From Ceratopteris richardii (Eukaryota > Streptophyta > Polypodiopsida > Polypodiales > Pteridaceae), in the NCBI GenBank assembly GCA_020310875.1, contig CM035420.1, positions 184,499,380 to 184,563,379 of the forward strand: a DNA stretch of 64,000 bases, given 5' to 3'. A model generated the notes under the pieces. The model was not told the DNA's origin, did no database searches, and worked only from the letters and a program-made list of their open reading frames with translations. Both the position numbers and the translations under genes were made by a program. Positions 62,920 through 64,000 of the stretch are shown here, in pieces (within the stretch, counting starts at the first letter, position 1; the number at the start of each line of letters is the position of its first letter).

Positions 62920-63500
62920 AGATAACACACCTTGATCATTTTGTTTGTAAATACTTCCTGTTAGCAATTTGTATCTTTGGGATTGTATGATCTCTTCTTC
63001 CCTTATCTTGATGTGCTTATTCATGGGTCCAAAAGTTAGCACTATGATAAGAGTCTTTGCCCAACTAGGAACTACTTCTAGGTTGAATAGGTAGTCGCCC
63101 AAAAGTTCATTAGACACTCCTTGCTATGATTCTCCTAAAGTGAGTCACGAAAGGTGATCCACCCTAAGATAGGTCTTACATTTCCTCAAAACTACTTCAA
63201 AATCATATTCCATTAGTAAGAGAAACCATATTACTAAACATCCCATATTGCAAGGTTTTTTTTACCAAATATAATAGTTCTTATTGATCCATGAAAAGCG
63301 TGAACTTGTTGGACAAAAGATAGTGTCTAAATTTTTTAACCACATACACCATTCCTAATCCTTCTTGTTTAGTTGTCTTATTATTTCTTTTTGCCACATT
63401 CAATTGTATAGTAGCATAAGCTATGGGTAAATCTAAGTTAGCTTCTCCAATTGGTTGTGCAAGCTTACATCCAATCACAAAATTTGATGCATCGACATGC
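62920..63500 (-). pseudogene. gypsy RNase H and integrase start (fragment T)
   Basis: 63478-63281 with preceding bases encodes HVDASNFVIGCKLAQPIGEA, PIAYATIQLN, and TKQEGLGMVYVVKKFRHYLL, a gypsy RNase H. 63117-62821 gives SWAKTLIIVLTFGPM, IQSQRYKLLTGSIYKQNDQG and the approach to the integrase zinc domain. The frame continues into the LTR of S by accident. It may belong to the A family, whose own RNase H is lost; I cannot test this by eye. Confidence 0.72.
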
Positions 63501-63845
63501 TAGAACCTATTTTTTAACTATGCCAGTCACTAGATGTGAAACCAGTCAAAACTAGTCTAAAAACTATAAAAAAAGCTAGAGAGCTCATTTTTGAGGTTGG
63601 CTAATGTGAGCTTATAGCTATTTTGAGTTCTAAGAGTGATCTTAAGCAATAGAGTCTACTTTTCCTATCTTCCATTGTGTCTTGCTTGTCTCCTACGTGT
63701 GTGTGTGTATGTGTGTGTATGTGTGTGTGCATCTCTATGCTTCTCACCTTCACTCTCACTACATTTCACATTCACGATCTTCATATCGCTCCTATCTCTT
63801 CCACGGATTGACATTAAGGAGGTGGAGCTTCTTAACGTGGTACTT
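63501..63845 (+). repeat. LTR of F/A type in plus orientation (U), truncated
   Basis: Matches the reverse complement of F and A LTRs: TTTTTAACTATGCCAGTCAC, AACTATAAAAAAAGCTAGAG, the (TG)n tract at 63697-63730, and CACGGATTGACATTAAGGAG near the end. The TATA box at 63564-63576 points right. The start of the LTR (about 250 bases) is missing and the end at about 63845 is approximate. Confidence 0.75.
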
Positions 63846-64000
63846 ACCATTGTGCTAGAGCAACATGGATAATTAAATTACATGGGGAGCTTCACAGATT
63901 GATTAGTGTATGGGAGAAAATGATGGCAAAGAAATAGGACTTGGAGGTGTCATAGGTGAAAAAGTCATGGGGTGATGTAGGGGAAAGAATGGTTGTTTTG
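63846..64000 (+). other. Probable leader of the element belonging to LTR U
   Basis: No gene and no clear PBS; the expected tRNA-Asp site is not recognisable. The position right of a plus-strand LTR suggests leader sequence. Confidence 0.3.

Noticed and set aside
63846-63900. tRNA-Asp PBS for the plus-strand LTR U
   Set aside because: Only a few scattered matches to TGGCGCCGTTGCC at the expected distance, too weak to call.

Overview
This window comes from a transposon-dominated nuclear genome of a land plant. I find no host gene. Almost every base that I can explain belongs to decayed LTR retrotransposons of the Ty3/gypsy and Ty1/copia types. The plant call rests on primer-binding sites matching the 3' end of plant tRNA-Asp (TGGCGCCGTTGCCGGGGA) and initiator tRNA-Met, on gag-pol families typical of plants, and on widespread CpG-to-TpG decay. 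I cannot narrow the taxon further; a species with a large, repeat-rich genome is likely.

Layout. 1-1440: the 5' end of a minus-strand gypsy element F (leader motif array, PBS, LTR). 1441-3917: minus-strand copia G. 3918-7374: minus-strand gypsy E, same group as F. 7375-10645: minus-strand copia K, fused to another copia, H (10646-about 12030), followed by a G-type copia LTR end (12550-13132). 13178-14205: plus-strand copia gag-protease fragment I. 14210-16096 plus 30681-32037: one minus-strand gypsy O, split by plus-strand gypsy P (16097-16884 plus 23165-30680), which is itself split by minus-strand gypsy Q (17058-23164). 33328-37872: minus-strand copia L, fairly young. 37873-40150: gypsy scraps in both orientations. 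40160-48432: minus-strand gypsy A with LTR, PBS, leader array, gag, protease, truncated RT and a long unrecognised reading frame here called X. 48433-about 52825: plus-strand chromodomain-type gypsy D. 52790-55560: a third copy of X. 56110-62919: copia S split by copia J. 62920-64000: gypsy RNase H/integrase fragment T and a plus-strand F/A-type LTR, U.

Two things stand out. First, the F/A/O group carries arrays of short motifs in its untranslated leader between PBS and gag. F and A use a palindromic AATCGCGATT-type motif and O uses an unrelated GATACGATACC-type motif in the same position. Second, X is a reading frame of about 1,000 codons that I cannot assign to any family. It has a helical domain, a Pro/Ser/Thr-rich linker, a coiled coil, a conserved SPSRFK motif and a C-terminal domain. 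It occurs three times here, twice downstream of and in the same sense as a gypsy RT. Element P is also unusual: its LTR of about 3 kb contains a G-rich/C-rich minisatellite upstream of the TATA box.

Nearly all coding regions are pseudogenes. P pol is the closest to intact, with 947 uninterrupted codons, followed by L. All element boundaries come from reading the sequence by eye and from LTR termini, PBS sites and homology breaks, so single-base precision should be treated with caution.
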